Shown in pieces: positions 26,454 through 37,200 of a stretch of DNA of 61,620 nucleotides. Position numbers and translations under genes: made by a program. The notes beneath the pieces are model-generated. The model was not told where the DNA came from. It saw nothing but the letters and a program-made list of their open reading frames with translations, and searched no databases. The stretch covers positions 1-61,620 of the IMG/VR virus record IMGVR_UViG_3300028559_000041; one strand, given 5' to 3'. The first letter of the stretch is position 1; each line of letters opens with the position of its first letter. This DNA is from a virus.

Positions 26454-27071
26454 ATGAGATTCATTAAGACATTTGAAAATTACGAACAGTCCGATATATT
26501 AATAATCATTGACGTCCAGAAATCATTTAAGAAATTCTTTACTGAGATGTATATAAATCAGTTAACTAAGTATTGTAATAACTTTAATGAAGTATATCAA
26601 ATATGGGACAATCACATAGACGGTAAAAATGTAGATAAGGACTATCTATATGATGATGAACCGGAAATTCCTATACATGATGACTTATATCATTTTCCAA
26701 ATCAAAAAGATATCATAGAAAAAAGATATAACTATGATGTAGATGCTGATTTCTATAAGAAAATATTAGACAAAGAAGTTTATGACAAGATAAGTGATAT
26801 GGAAGAATCTAAATCATTAAAAAAAGGTGATATATTTCCAACAAAAGAGGGAACCGTTATAACATATATTGGAAACAAACACGTTTGGTTTCACTGTCCT
26901 AAAAAACTTTATGAATTACTAAATAGTTTAAAGGGTAAAAACATCAAAATAGTAGGTGGTTCTGACTCAGAATGTTTAGAAGATGTCTTCACATTGGCTG
27001 AAAAAATAGGTTTAAATATTAAAAGAGACCACAGATATATCTGGTCAGCAAATCATTGCCCAATAAAATGA
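26454..27071 (+). CDS. Tagged isochorismatase-like cysteine hydrolase
   Basis: 205 residues starting MRFIKTFENYEQSD, the shared tag, running straight into DILIIIDVQKSFKKFF. D20 with the following V-Q is the catalytic Asp strand of the isochorismatase/nicotinamidase fold. Near the C-terminus IKIVGGSDSECLEDV with C173 fits the catalytic Cys helix, followed by A-x-x-x-G-L-N-I. A central insertion rich in Asp and Glu is unlike nicotinamidase, so the substrate is open. The family includes enzymes that hydrolyse amides such as nicotinamide. It is coupled to the next gene by ATGA. Confidence in the fold is moderate. Confidence 0.55.
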   Translation: MRFIKTFENYEQSDILIIIDVQKSFKKFFTEMYINQLTKYCNNFNEVYQIWDNHIDGKNVDKDYLYDDEPEIPIHDDLYHFPNQKDIIEKRYNYDVDADFYKKILDKEVYDKISDMEESKSLKKGDIFPTKEGTVITYIGNKHVWFHCPKKLYELLNSLKGKNIKIVGGSDSECLEDVFTLAEKIGLNIKRDHRYIWSANHCPIK

Positions 27072-27445
27072 GAAACATACTCGAATACAATTCTTACGAT
27101 GTAATATCATCTCTAGAGAATGGAATATCAAATATATTTCCATATGTTAAAGTAATAACAAATAAAATATACGCATCAACATTAATTAGTAAATCCGGAA
27201 GACCAATAGTTAGAATAGATTCGAAAAATCCTGTTAAAGCTTTATTATTACAAGTAAAAGAAGATGGAGTGGTTATTAAATCGATAGTAAATTCAACCAG
27301 TGATAAAAATCTTATGCAAGAAATAATTGAAGTATTTGAAATCCTACCAAATAGTTATAAAATATGGATAGATCAAGATGTTAGTGGAGGATTTTGGGAT
27401 AAAATAATTCAAAAATATCCAGAATATAATTGGATAAAATTATAA
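27068..27445 (+). CDS. Small tagged protein of unknown function
   Basis: 125 residues from the ATG at 27068, which overlaps the previous stop (ATGA); the in-frame start 12 bases earlier would put the tag inside. It begins MRNILEYNSYDVISSLE, and ends SYKIWIDQDVSGGFWDKI. The D-V-S-G-G-F-W segment recurs in phage proteins I remember as acetyltransferase-like, but the sequence here is too short to be sure. Convergent, with a six-base overlap, with the 27440 gene. Confidence 0.6.
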   Translation: MRNILEYNSYDVISSLENGISNIFPYVKVITNKIYASTLISKSGRPIVRIDSKNPVKALLLQVKEDGVVIKSIVNSTSDKNLMQEIIEVFEILPNSYKIWIDQDVSGGFWDKIIQKYPEYNWIKL

Positions 27446-28537
27446 TGAATCTATAAATTTATATAACTTCTTTAAATATTCACGGCGTTTGTATTCAACA
27501 TTAGTCATACAATAAACTAAGAAACTGAAATACTTTAATTTATCAATTAATGATTCTTGTGATATATCACCACCAGCATATCTAAATTCAACATATTTTT
27601 TATCAATTCTTGTTATATTAAATCCAAAATTTTTCAATCCATCTTCTTTAACCTTATTGGTTAATAAATAGTTAATATCACTCTCAGTTTTTTGAATATT
27701 ATCAATATTAAATTTATTCTTTAGATCTAATCTCTTAACACTATCCATTTTATAGATAGATTCTAAAAGAGATCCACAAAATTTATTATTTTGTCTCCAA
27801 GTCATATCCTTAAAAACCAAAGGAACTCTCTCTCCATTTTTATTAAAATCATCCATAATAAGTAATCCTTTAAGTGGATTCCAATTAACTTCCTCAGTTG
27901 TGCCTATATTTATATGTAATCCAGTTGTAGGAGCAAATTTCCAATATGATTGAGCAGAAAGAGCTGAGTAAAAATCCTCTATCATTTCTATTCCCTTTGA
28001 AATTCCAACTACATATGTTTTAGGCTTTATTTCTATACCTCTATCTAAGGTAACATCTGCGATAAGATCAACATCATCTCCCCATTTATCTAAAAAAGGC
28101 TTTAAATGTGCTCTAACCATCTCGCTTAGATACTCAAAGTCGTTAGATATTATCTGACTTAATAAAATTGATTTAGTAAATTCAGATATCATAATCTGAA
28201 CATCATCAGGATTTGATAATTCAAATACCGAATTAAAACTCATCTCATCTAAACCATCTACATCAATCAATTCTAAAATAGAATCTAATAGACTTTTTAA
28301 AAATATAACATCACTTCTTCTTGTTAGATTTAATTCCTTCTTAACATCCTTGAAAGTATCATCTATTACATCCTCATCAATTTCAGCAAAATCATGTTGA
28401 TAATTACTAGTATCGTCTGTTTCTACCTCAAATTCAAATGCTATTGTAAAATAGTTATCGAATTTTGATTCAATAAAAGATATGTCTCTTGGATTTATCT
28501 CCTCATTAAATTTATAAAAATCAAATATGTATTTCAT
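27440..28537 (-). CDS. Tagged amidoligase-like enzyme (glutamine-synthetase fold)
   Basis: 365 residues. It begins MKYIFDFYKFNEEI, matching the tag. Blocks of the COOH-NH2 ligase (amidoligase) superfamily follow: TIAFEFEVE (residues 31-39), the metal-site start; GIEIKPKTYVV (167-177); TGLHINIG (205-212); and YVEFRYAGGD (315-324). These enzymes join carboxyl and amino groups using ATP, often on peptides or cell-wall material. The target is unknown. A TTAATATATA box lies 6 bases before the start. Confidence 0.6.
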   Translation of the reverse strand: MKYIFDFYKFNEEINPRDISFIESKFDNYFTIAFEFEVETDDTSNYQHDFAEIDEDVIDDTFKDVKKELNLTRRSDVIFLKSLLDSILELIDVDGLDEMSFNSVFELSNPDDVQIMISEFTKSILLSQIISNDFEYLSEMVRAHLKPFLDKWGDDVDLIADVTLDRGIEIKPKTYVVGISKGIEMIEDFYSALSAQSYWKFAPTTGLHINIGTTEEVNWNPLKGLLIMDDFNKNGERVPLVFKDMTWRQNNKFCGSLLESIYKMDSVKRLDLKNKFNIDNIQKTESDINYLLTNKVKEDGLKNFGFNITRIDKKYVEFRYAGGDISQESLIDKLKYFSFLVYCMTNVEYKRREYLKKLYKFIDSL

Positions 28538-28543
28538 ACTTAA

Positions 28544-28553
28544 TATATATTAA
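28544..28553 (-). promoter_or_regulatory. TTAATATATA box before the amidoligase-like gene
   Basis: Exact minus-strand copy, 6 bases before the ATG at 28537, in the short spacer shared with the divergent 28568 gene. Confidence 0.3.
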
Positions 28554-28567
28554 AAAGTAATTACTAA

Positions 28568-29380
28568 ATGCCAGCAAAATCTAAACAACAATTCAAATAT
28601 ATTTGGGCTATGAGAAATAAATATAAATCTAAAAAGAATGCGCCGAAGAGTATGAAGTGGACATTTGATAAAGAATGGACTAAAAATGTTCCTTTTAAAG
28701 AATTACCTACTAAAATAAAAGAATCTTTTAATCATATATTAAACTTTAAATCATTTAATGAGGCGGTAATAGAACCATATGACTTTAGTGAGATAATCAG
28801 TAATATTAAAAATATGAGAAGTATTACAATGTATGAATTAAAAGTTATGTTTAATGATTTAGATGTTGAATTTATAGATATTGACTACTTTAAATCCAAG
28901 TTACAAACAGATAAAGAAATTGAATTAGTACCCGTAAATATGCCACATATTATACCTGGGTTAAGATTTGCAGCTCATAATGTTTATACTAATAAAATGT
29001 ATATCTGTGTAGTTGAAGATAAATTCATAGAAACATTAAATGGGCCAATTAAAAACAATTTATTAGACCTATTAGAAGAAATATTAAGACATGAATCTAT
29101 ACACAAACAACAAGCTGAAAAAAGACCAAATATTCAAATTCGTAATTTGGAAAATTCACCATTACAGATGAAAAAGTATTTTAGTTCCACTGATGAGATT
29201 ATGGCTTATGCTGATTCTTTCATCACACAATGTCGTAAAAGAGGATTAAGTGATGATAGGATAGTGGATTTATTAAAAACTGGTAGAAAAGCTTCTTGGG
29301 TTCAAGATGTTTATAGTAAGATGGACCCTGAGGTTCAAAATAGATTTAGAAAATATGTATATCAATATTTAGATAAATAA
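28568..29380 (+). CDS. HExxH metallopeptidase-like protein with internal tag
   Basis: 270 residues. The head MPAKSKQQFKYIWAMRNKYK followed by P-K-S-M-K-W is a small basic module seen on its own in many phages. Directly after it comes a tag-like NHILNFKSFNEAV (residues 54-66). The catalytic part holds LEEILRHESIHKQQAE, an HExxH zinc motif at residues 175-179, followed by an E about 35 residues later (STDEIMAYAD), as in zincin peptidases. It might process virion or host proteins. The order module-tag-enzyme is unusual and suggests domain shuffling. Confidence 0.6.
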   Translation: MPAKSKQQFKYIWAMRNKYKSKKNAPKSMKWTFDKEWTKNVPFKELPTKIKESFNHILNFKSFNEAVIEPYDFSEIISNIKNMRSITMYELKVMFNDLDVEFIDIDYFKSKLQTDKEIELVPVNMPHIIPGLRFAAHNVYTNKMYICVVEDKFIETLNGPIKNNLLDLLEEILRHESIHKQQAEKRPNIQIRNLENSPLQMKKYFSSTDEIMAYADSFITQCRKRGLSDDRIVDLLKTGRKASWVQDVYSKMDPEVQNRFRKYVYQYLDK

Positions 29381-29408
29381 AAAAACCCACTCATTTGAGT
29401 GGGTTTTT
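29381..29408. terminator. Bidirectional terminator with CCCACTC stem
   Basis: Stem AAAAACCCACTC with GAGTGGGTTTTT and loop ATTT. The stem is the same as in the terminators at 43524 and 50193, but with the reverse-complement loop. Confidence 0.9.
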
Positions 29409-29409
29409 A

Positions 29410-30057
29410 TTACATTGTAATTTTTTCATCAACCTCGTCTAATATATCACCATTACCATCTAATGTAAGAGCCCACTCAGCAATATCTTTTGTTAGATTC
29501 TTAGCATTAGCATCATAGTAACTTACTAATTTAGATATCTCTCCAATTCTTAATAGAATTTTTGAAAAAGTATAAGTTTCCTTAGTAATACCCTTAACTT
29601 TATAAGTTTGAATTAAATGATAAATATATGTTATTTCAGTCGCATTACAAGCGAATGACTTAATTTGACTATCATCATTATACTTAGTACCGTGCATTGA
29701 TGCTAATAGTTCTGTAAGTTCAATTGCTATAAAGATATTATCCACACCATACTCCAATTTCTTTAAAAGAATATCTGTTAGTAATGTATATTGTGATCTA
29801 TCTAAATTAAAATTGAATTTAACAACTCTTAGATCCTGTTGGTAAGATTTCCACATAACTTGAGCGTTAGCGTAATCCATATCTTTTTGTTCATCTGTTT
29901 TACCTACACCATTTGTGTTCGACATGAAGTTTCTGATAGAATCTATATTACTATCCAATCTTATCTCGGAATCAACATCTAAAATTCTCACATCAACTCC
30001 TTCGATTGAAAATGAGATTTCAGGTTTAACTGTGTTTACTTCTAATTTTTCTGACAT
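29410..30057 (-). CDS. Unknown protein, probable tail gene cluster member
   Basis: 215 residues starting MSEKLEVNTVKPEISFSIEG. It has a short beta-type N-terminus and a long helical remainder. No family recognised. It ends a run of four small genes (31182 down to 29410) transcribed in the same direction as the tape measure gene, with gaps of 4-10 bases; the tape-measure neighbourhood usually holds tail chaperones and tail completion proteins. Confidence 0.65.
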   Translation of the reverse strand: MSEKLEVNTVKPEISFSIEGVDVRILDVDSEIRLDSNIDSIRNFMSNTNGVGKTDEQKDMDYANAQVMWKSYQQDLRVVKFNFNLDRSQYTLLTDILLKKLEYGVDNIFIAIELTELLASMHGTKYNDDSQIKSFACNATEITYIYHLIQTYKVKGITKETYTFSKILLRIGEISKLVSYYDANAKNLTKDIAEWALTLDGNGDILDEVDEKITM

Positions 30058-30064
30058 CTTTTAA

Positions 30065-30307
30065 TTAAATTTTTATTCTCATTTTTTCTGAGTCGAATAT
30101 GGATTCAAGTGTGGTTAGTTTATCCGTTGCATTAGCTAAAACCTCGATCCATCTATCATGTTCTGCTAATAAATCTGAGTGTTCTCCAATAGCAGCCATA
30201 TTTTTTGAAGAAAAGTATAATGCTAAGTTTGCTTTAGCTTCTTCAATTTGTGCTTCATAACGCTTTTTTAAAGCGTTATAATAATTTAGTGTTAGTGTAT
30301 TTTCCAT
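30065..30307 (-). CDS. Small helical protein downstream of tape measure
   Basis: 80 residues, MENTLTLNYYNALKKRYEAQ, two long helices with heptad-like spacing and no hydrophobic segment. It fits a small chaperone or assembly factor but no family is recognised. Seven bases upstream of the 29410 gene. Confidence 0.65.
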   Translation of the reverse strand: MENTLTLNYYNALKKRYEAQIEEAKANLALYFSSKNMAAIGEHSDLLAEHDRWIEVLANATDKLTTLESIFDSEKMRIKI

Positions 30308-30311
30308 AATT

Positions 30312-30737
30312 TTATGCTATAAATTCTTCTTTTCCGTCTTTTACTTGTTGTTGATAAAGTTCTTCAACTTGATTAGCTCTAGCAACTTTATCTACTCCAT
30401 ATTTAGTAATTAATGATGAAAAAGTTGTTAAATCCGGCTTAATCATTTTAATTTTTCCAGATTGTGTATCAATGGATATTTTATCAATCTCTTGTTCAAT
30501 AAGAATTGTAATAGATTCATCCTCAAAAACTGACATCAAATCTTCATTAACCTGAACAATTAATTCCTTATTAAGGAGGAAAATATATTGGTCTGATAAT
30601 TTAGAAATTTTAATCAACGACTTTTGATTCTCACAACCAACAAACTGAAAATTAATGGCTAATGGAAAGCTTTTTTTATTAAAAACCTTTAAAAAAACAT
30701 CCTTTGTGTCTTGTGACACTTCATAAAATTTACTCAT
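30312..30737 (-). CDS. Unknown 141-residue protein
   Basis: Begins MSKFYEVSQDTKDVFLKVF. The central ILIEQEIDKISID and the end KIKMIKPDLTTFSSLITKYG, then VARANQVEELYQQQ, recall a conserved family of short proteins in large phages whose function is not known to me. It does not have an HExxH or other catalytic motif. It lies four bases upstream of the 30065 gene. Confidence 0.65.
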   Translation of the reverse strand: MSKFYEVSQDTKDVFLKVFNKKSFPLAINFQFVGCENQKSLIKISKLSDQYIFLLNKELIVQVNEDLMSVFEDESITILIEQEIDKISIDTQSGKIKMIKPDLTTFSSLITKYGVDKVARANQVEELYQQQVKDGKEEFIA

Positions 30738-30747
30738 ATGTATTTAT

Positions 30748-31182
30748 TTATATTATTTTAATTAGTAAAATTATTAATGAGATTAATGATATTAATCCTA
30801 AAATTGGCAACAATCTCATATAAATTATAGTATTATATTTAACAGAATTAAAAGGTTTAAATCCAATCACAACCAAAAATGAATACTTATCAACTCGCTT
30901 TACAGGTTCATAAAAATCATAAATCTCTGATAAACCAATTGAATTTAAAAACTCGGATAGCTTATTGATATACTCACGTATATAGGTTTGTGAAATTGTC
31001 TCAATGTCTTGTTTCCTTGTAGTATAAGGTTCGTCAAATAGATCTTCTGGAATATTAATAACAGTATATAATCTTGAAGCTCTATCTATTTTAATATTAA
31101 AATCACCAGTTAGTCTGATATAATTTTTTCTTAGGGAAGATTTATAAGACCAAAAAAGACGTATTTTGCTAAAAATATTCAT
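30748..31182 (-). CDS. Small protein with C-terminal membrane anchor
   Basis: 144 residues. A basic N-terminus (MNIFSKIRLFWSYKSSLRKN) is followed by a soluble domain, and the last 25 residues (about 120-142) are a continuous hydrophobic helix of L and I. Thus it would be a tail-anchored inner-membrane protein. It lies between the tape-measure gene and small tail genes, but the anchor argues for a role at the membrane. Unknown. Confidence 0.65.
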   Translation of the reverse strand: MNIFSKIRLFWSYKSSLRKNYIRLTGDFNIKIDRASRLYTVINIPEDLFDEPYTTRKQDIETISQTYIREYINKLSEFLNSIGLSEIYDFYEPVKRVDKYSFLVVIGFKPFNSVKYNTIIYMRLLPILGLISLISLIILLIKII

Positions 31183-31250
31183 TACTTGCTTATATCTATT
31201 ATTTAAATAAATGTTTATTTAAATTTAAATAATAACAGTCAATAAAATTT

Positions 31251-34200
31251 TTAACTAAAATCGAACCAAGATCCCTTATCTTCTTTTGGTTTGATACTTT
31301 CAATATATTCCATCAAGGTACCTTTAGATCCAACAACACTAGCAATATCAGCCATAATTGTAACTAATTTATCCATAGTCGCTTTTGATTGATTATCAGT
31401 GGCAGCTTTACTTACATCTGTACCACTTGATGGTCTGTTTACTGAACCCATACTAACAACACCAGTAGAACGAACACTACCAGATGATGATGGTGCTGAT
31501 GGTGCTGATGATTTGGTCTTAGAATCATTTATTAATCCATTAAATACTTGAGATTTAGATTCTAATTTTGACATCATAGTCTCAAATTGATTTGGATCCA
31601 TCATAGATAATAAAACAACATTACTGGTTAGAGTTCTTATAGACTCTAGTTTTTTAGCATCTATAACATCAACACTTTTAGTAAATCTATCTATTGCTAT
31701 ACCAAGTCTATCAAAAGCTCTTGTTAATAAATCGATATTACCAATAGCTGAAATAATACCAGTATTCTTACCTATACCAGATCCTAAATTTTTGAAATCT
31801 AATAATTTGAGTATATTTCCAAATTTAGACAGAGCTACTATAGTACCGTTTGCCCAACTAACAGTTGGAAACTTTGTCCAATTTCCTGATTTAAATCTAG
31901 AATCAACAAATAACATTAGGTCAATTACTTTAGCTATTTTATTTTTCTCTGTCTCCTCATCTTTAGGAAATAAATAATCCATCATACTACTGTTGAATTT
32001 CAAATTCATGAATCCCTGTAATGCTTTAGGAACACCCGACGCCCAATCAAGACTCGGAAAAGATGTATATTTACCCATTGATAAATATCCTGATATAGCT
32101 GATATTGTTTTTGAAATGTTAAGTATCTTCAATAATCCAGTATTAAGACTCGATAGACCATATTTTTTATCAACAGACATTGATAATTCACCAAATCTAT
32201 TTACTAACAATTCAGTTGCTTCTATCCAAGATAATTCTGGATATTTAGAATATTTTCCAGATGATATCTTATTAGAAACATCTACTATATTTTTAATAAT
32301 AGTACTAATTTTAAAAGATCCTAGTAATAATCCTTCTGTAGTGAAAGATTTATTAACAGACATAATCAAAGATCCATACTTCATAATAGACTTTGATATA
32401 TTATCAATCCAGGATGTTGGTGGATAATCTTTATATCTACCTAATTCTACCAATTTATCTATCTTTAATATAGAAATTGTTAAATTTTCAATTTTTTTAC
32501 TATCGGATAGGTTGGTCTTACCACCTATAATCTTTATAAGATCAGCAAATTTACTTAATGTTTTGGAAGTAGAATCTATCCAATTATCTGGTATCTCAGC
32601 AAATTTAATTTTTGATAAACTAAATGACAATTTTTGAAGTTGATTTGGTAATAGATATACTTTAATCATATCCTTATTGGTAATAGATCTAACCTTTTTA
32701 ACAATAGATGTAATACTATCAATAGCCTTTTCAAAACTTGACATGTAATCTTTCGGCATACTAACATCATATTTACCAGTTGATATAATATTAGAAATGT
32801 CTCTAATATTATTAGCTAAAGATAACATCGTAGCAAATTTATTTACAGGTTCTTCAATATCAGATGTTTTATTCAATAATTTAACGAAACTTGAAATTAG
32901 ACTAGTTGATTCCTTTTCATATTTCAAAAACTTAGTCTCATACTTACCAGCTGATAGAATAATGGATACTTGTTTAATATTCATAGATAAATCTTCCAAA
33001 GTGGTAAATTTCTTCTTGGCGTCTTCCAAATCAGATAATTTATCATATAAACTTAAAAAACTTGAAATCAACTTAGTTGCGGATTTATCAAATTCAAAAA
33101 ATTTAGTATCATATAAACCAGTTGCTAAAGTGTCGGATACACTTTTAATACCTTTAGCAATTTCAACAACTGCAATATTCTTCTCCTTGATAACATCAAC
33201 ATCAGTCTCCAAATCATCATTGTTAAATAAATCTATAAACTGTTTGTAAATCACACTAATAGATTTACCCCATTTAGCATCTATCTCATATCCATAATTA
33301 CCACCAAATAATGTTGTAGATGCGTCCTTTATTGCTAAGGCAATATCTTTAATTGCAGATTTTAACTTTTGAGCTGCCTCTCCCGCGTCTGAAAACCAAC
33401 CTGAATTTTCACTAAGATATTGGAAAACAGGTGAGAAGGCACTAATCGCCTGACCAACATTTTGACCCCACTCAGCACTAGGTACCTTGCTAAGATCAAA
33501 AACTGCATCCTTTGAAGCTGCTCCGAAAACACCAGCTGCCTCAATTATACCGCCAGAAATCGTAACAATTGCTTCTTTAAATGCCGCAATCGGAGGACCA
33601 CTACCGAAAAGACTTGTTGTTTCAGAAACCGCAGTGAAGACTGGAGCGAATGCTGCTATTGCTTGACCTACACCCTTCGCCCATGTTTCACTAGGACCTC
33701 CTTTCCAAATATCCTTAGCAGCTCCCAAATTTATGGCAGCCGTTGCTAAACCACCAGCGATAACTTCTATAGCTGAACTGAACTCTGTGACTGATACTCC
33801 TAAATCTACAGCCTTTCCTGATCCACCAAATAACTTTCCTATTTTACCAACAATTTTCCCTCCCAGGTTCATTACTTTTTGCTTTTGAAGCATATTATAG
33901 ACTTCAGAAAAAGCACCAATAGCTAACCCTACACTTTTGGCCCATTCTTCTTTTGGACCTCCTTCAAATTTAACACCTCCTAGGGTAGTAGCGGCAGTAG
34001 CTATACCAGTAGATATAGATCCTATAGCTGATGAAAAAGCTTCGACAGTGACACCTAGATCTTTACTAAAAAAGCTCATGATTTTAGATTTCTCCATCAT
34101 ATCATATACTATGGAGAAAGCGCCAATTGCAATACCTACACTTTTAGCCCAAGCTTCTGTTGGACCACCTGTAAAGTTACCACTTGATAATTCATCACCA

Positions 34201-37200
34201 GCTATTTTTATTGCTTCTGATATACTTCTTATCGAAGCAGTGAATGTTTCTCCACCAACTTTTCCACCAGTAAACAAACTCAGTATTTGAGAACTCATCA
34301 TCATTTTATAAACACTTGAAAAAGATCCAAGTGCTAATCCAATACCTTTTGACCATTCAACTTTCGGACCACCAGTATATGAACCAGTACTCAAAATTGT
34401 ATCAGCATCTACTATTGACTGTGAAATATCCTTAATCGCATCAATTCCAGCCTTGATTGGATTTTTAACCAATCCAAAAGTAATACCCTCAAGTGCTCCA
34501 CCTCCTGAACTAATTGCACCTAGTGTCACAACGGCAGTACCAAAAAGAAGTAGAGTTTTAGCAACTCCTGAGATCCATTGATCTGTTGGAAAGTTACCAT
34601 AATCACCATCCGCTAAAATTGAACTTGTTTCAACTATAATACCGGATATTTTTCTCACCGCATCTATACCAGCATCTATAGGATTTTTAACCAATCCGAA
34701 TGTTATACCCTCAAGAAGACCACCACCAGCTGAGATAGCACCTAATGTAACAACGGCAGTACCAAAAAGAAGTAGAGTTTTAGCAACTGAACCTATCCAG
34801 TCATTGGAAGGAAAAGTCGTATATGACCCACTTGATAATATTTTATCTGTGGCAACAATAGTGGCAGCAAGACCTAGAATAGCCAAAGCACCAAGTGCCA
34901 TAGCACCAGCGGCTAAACCACCAGTAGCCAAGATCAACTCACCTATTGCTAATGAAGCAACTCCGAATGCCACCAATGTTAGTCCAACTCCTAGTGACCA
35001 ACCGACAGTAGGATATTTACTATAATCACCCATAGACAATATTTGACTAGTGAGTGCAATAGCGGCTCCTAAAACGACAATAGCAACAGCTCCTATGAGG
35101 AACTCCTTTACACCAATTTTCTTGATCAAAAATCCAAGACCACCCGCAACTAATCCAAAGACACTAATTGTAAATGCGGTAGATAGTGTCCATATAGCTT
35201 CTGGAAATTTACTATAATCGCCCATAGATAGTATTTGAGAAGTCAATGCGATCGTTATTGCTAAGGCAACTATAACAAGAGAAGCCTTAATCATATCTTT
35301 TTGAGAAATATTTTTGGTTATCTTTGTTATAGCTAATGCAACAGCCGCTAATGAAACTAACACTAATGATAATTTGATAAACGAACCAAATTGTGAATTT
35401 GATATATTCGGTATTAATTTTATAAGTAATGATGCTGCAAGAATACCAACAGCCATTGCGACTAGAATTAACCCACCTTTTACCATATCTTTAGCTGATA
35501 TTCCTCTAGTATTCTTCACAATAAATTTAACAGCAAATGACAGAGCTACAAAGATTATAGAAATCATTATTGATGCAAAAAATTGTTGTAATCCAATTGG
35601 CTTAACATTACGAATAAATTGAGATGACTCCATTATTGCATATGACATCGCAATGAGTATTATTGGAGCAAATATTGCCGCTTTGGTTATATCAACCAAA
35701 CTTATTTTATCAAGTGCCTTGACAATTTGTTTAATTCCAAAAGAAAGTACAACAAAAACAAGAGATATAACAACTGATGCGAAAAATTGTTGAAAACCAA
35801 CTGGTTTAACATTACGAATGAATTCTGATGATTTCATTATCGCATATGAAATACCTATAAGTATTATAGGACCAATGATCGCAAAGGCAAGTGCCTCCAT
35901 TGGACTTATTTTATCAAAGGCTTTCAACATTTTTCCAAGACCAAATCCAACCAGGGCGAAAACTCCAGCAATAACAATAGAACTGAATGCCTGTTGGAAT
36001 CCGATAGGCTTAACATTACGAATGAAGTCTGATGACTTCATTATAGCATATGAAACTCCAATGAGAACAATTGGCATAAGAGCGGCTGCTACCAGAGCAG
36101 CAACTGGACTAATTCCTTTAAAAGCACCAATTAATTTTCCAAGACTCAATGAGATAATAGCAAATGTTGCAGCGATAACAATTGTTGAGAAAGCTTGTTG
36201 AAATCCAATTGGCTTAACATTACGAATGAAGTCTGATGACTTCATTATAGCATATGAAACGGCAACTAAAACAATAGGCATTAAAAGTGCTGCAATTACT
36301 GCAGTAACAGGACTTATCTTACCCAAGGCACCAATCAGTTTTCCCATCTGTGTAGATATGATGGCAAAAGCACCAGCAATAACAATTGTTGAGAAAGCTT
36401 GAGCCATTCCTATTGGCTTAACCTTAGATAGTATAAAAGATGTAAGAAGAATAGCACCCGCCATTATTACAAGAGACAATGAAACCATTGCCATCTCTCT
36501 TGGTGTAGTTTTAACCTTCGATATTTTCTCAAAAGCAATTGCAACTAAAGGTAAAGCAACTGCCAAGGCAAGTACAGAAGCAACATTAATACCACCAACT
36601 ATTTTAAATGCTAATCCAATCGCAACTATACCAACTGCCATCAATAATAACAATTTAACACCGTCTCCTATTGCCTTCTTCTGTTCTTCAGAAAATAATC
36701 CCTTCTTCTTTTTTTCTTCACCTTCTTTAGAAACAGTCTCAACACTAGGTCTAGACATATCTTTCGCAGCCGATTTTTTAACATCAGGTGATTTAGATCT
36801 AGAATCCTTTATATCAGCCGGACCTTTAGCCGCTTTTCTTCGACCAATAACTGTAGCTGCAGAGTTAGATCCCAATAATTCGGATCCATCGCCAAATGAA
36901 ACAATAGCAACCGGAATAACTGGTAATCCAGACCATGAACCTCCCTTAGCAGGAGGATTCATAGCAGGTGGAGATCCAGGCGGAGTAGTTGGTCTGACTA
37001 TACTTGTCGTGACTGCTGGTCTAACTGGACCAACTGGAGTGGAACCAACTGGAGTGGATGGACCAACTGGAGTAATAGGACTACCTGGAACGATAGGAGA
37101 TACAGTTGGAGTAGGTGGTCTAACTATACTTGTTGTGACTGCTGGTCTAATTGAACTAGCTGGAGTAATAGGACTAGCTGGTGTGATAGGACTAGCTGGT

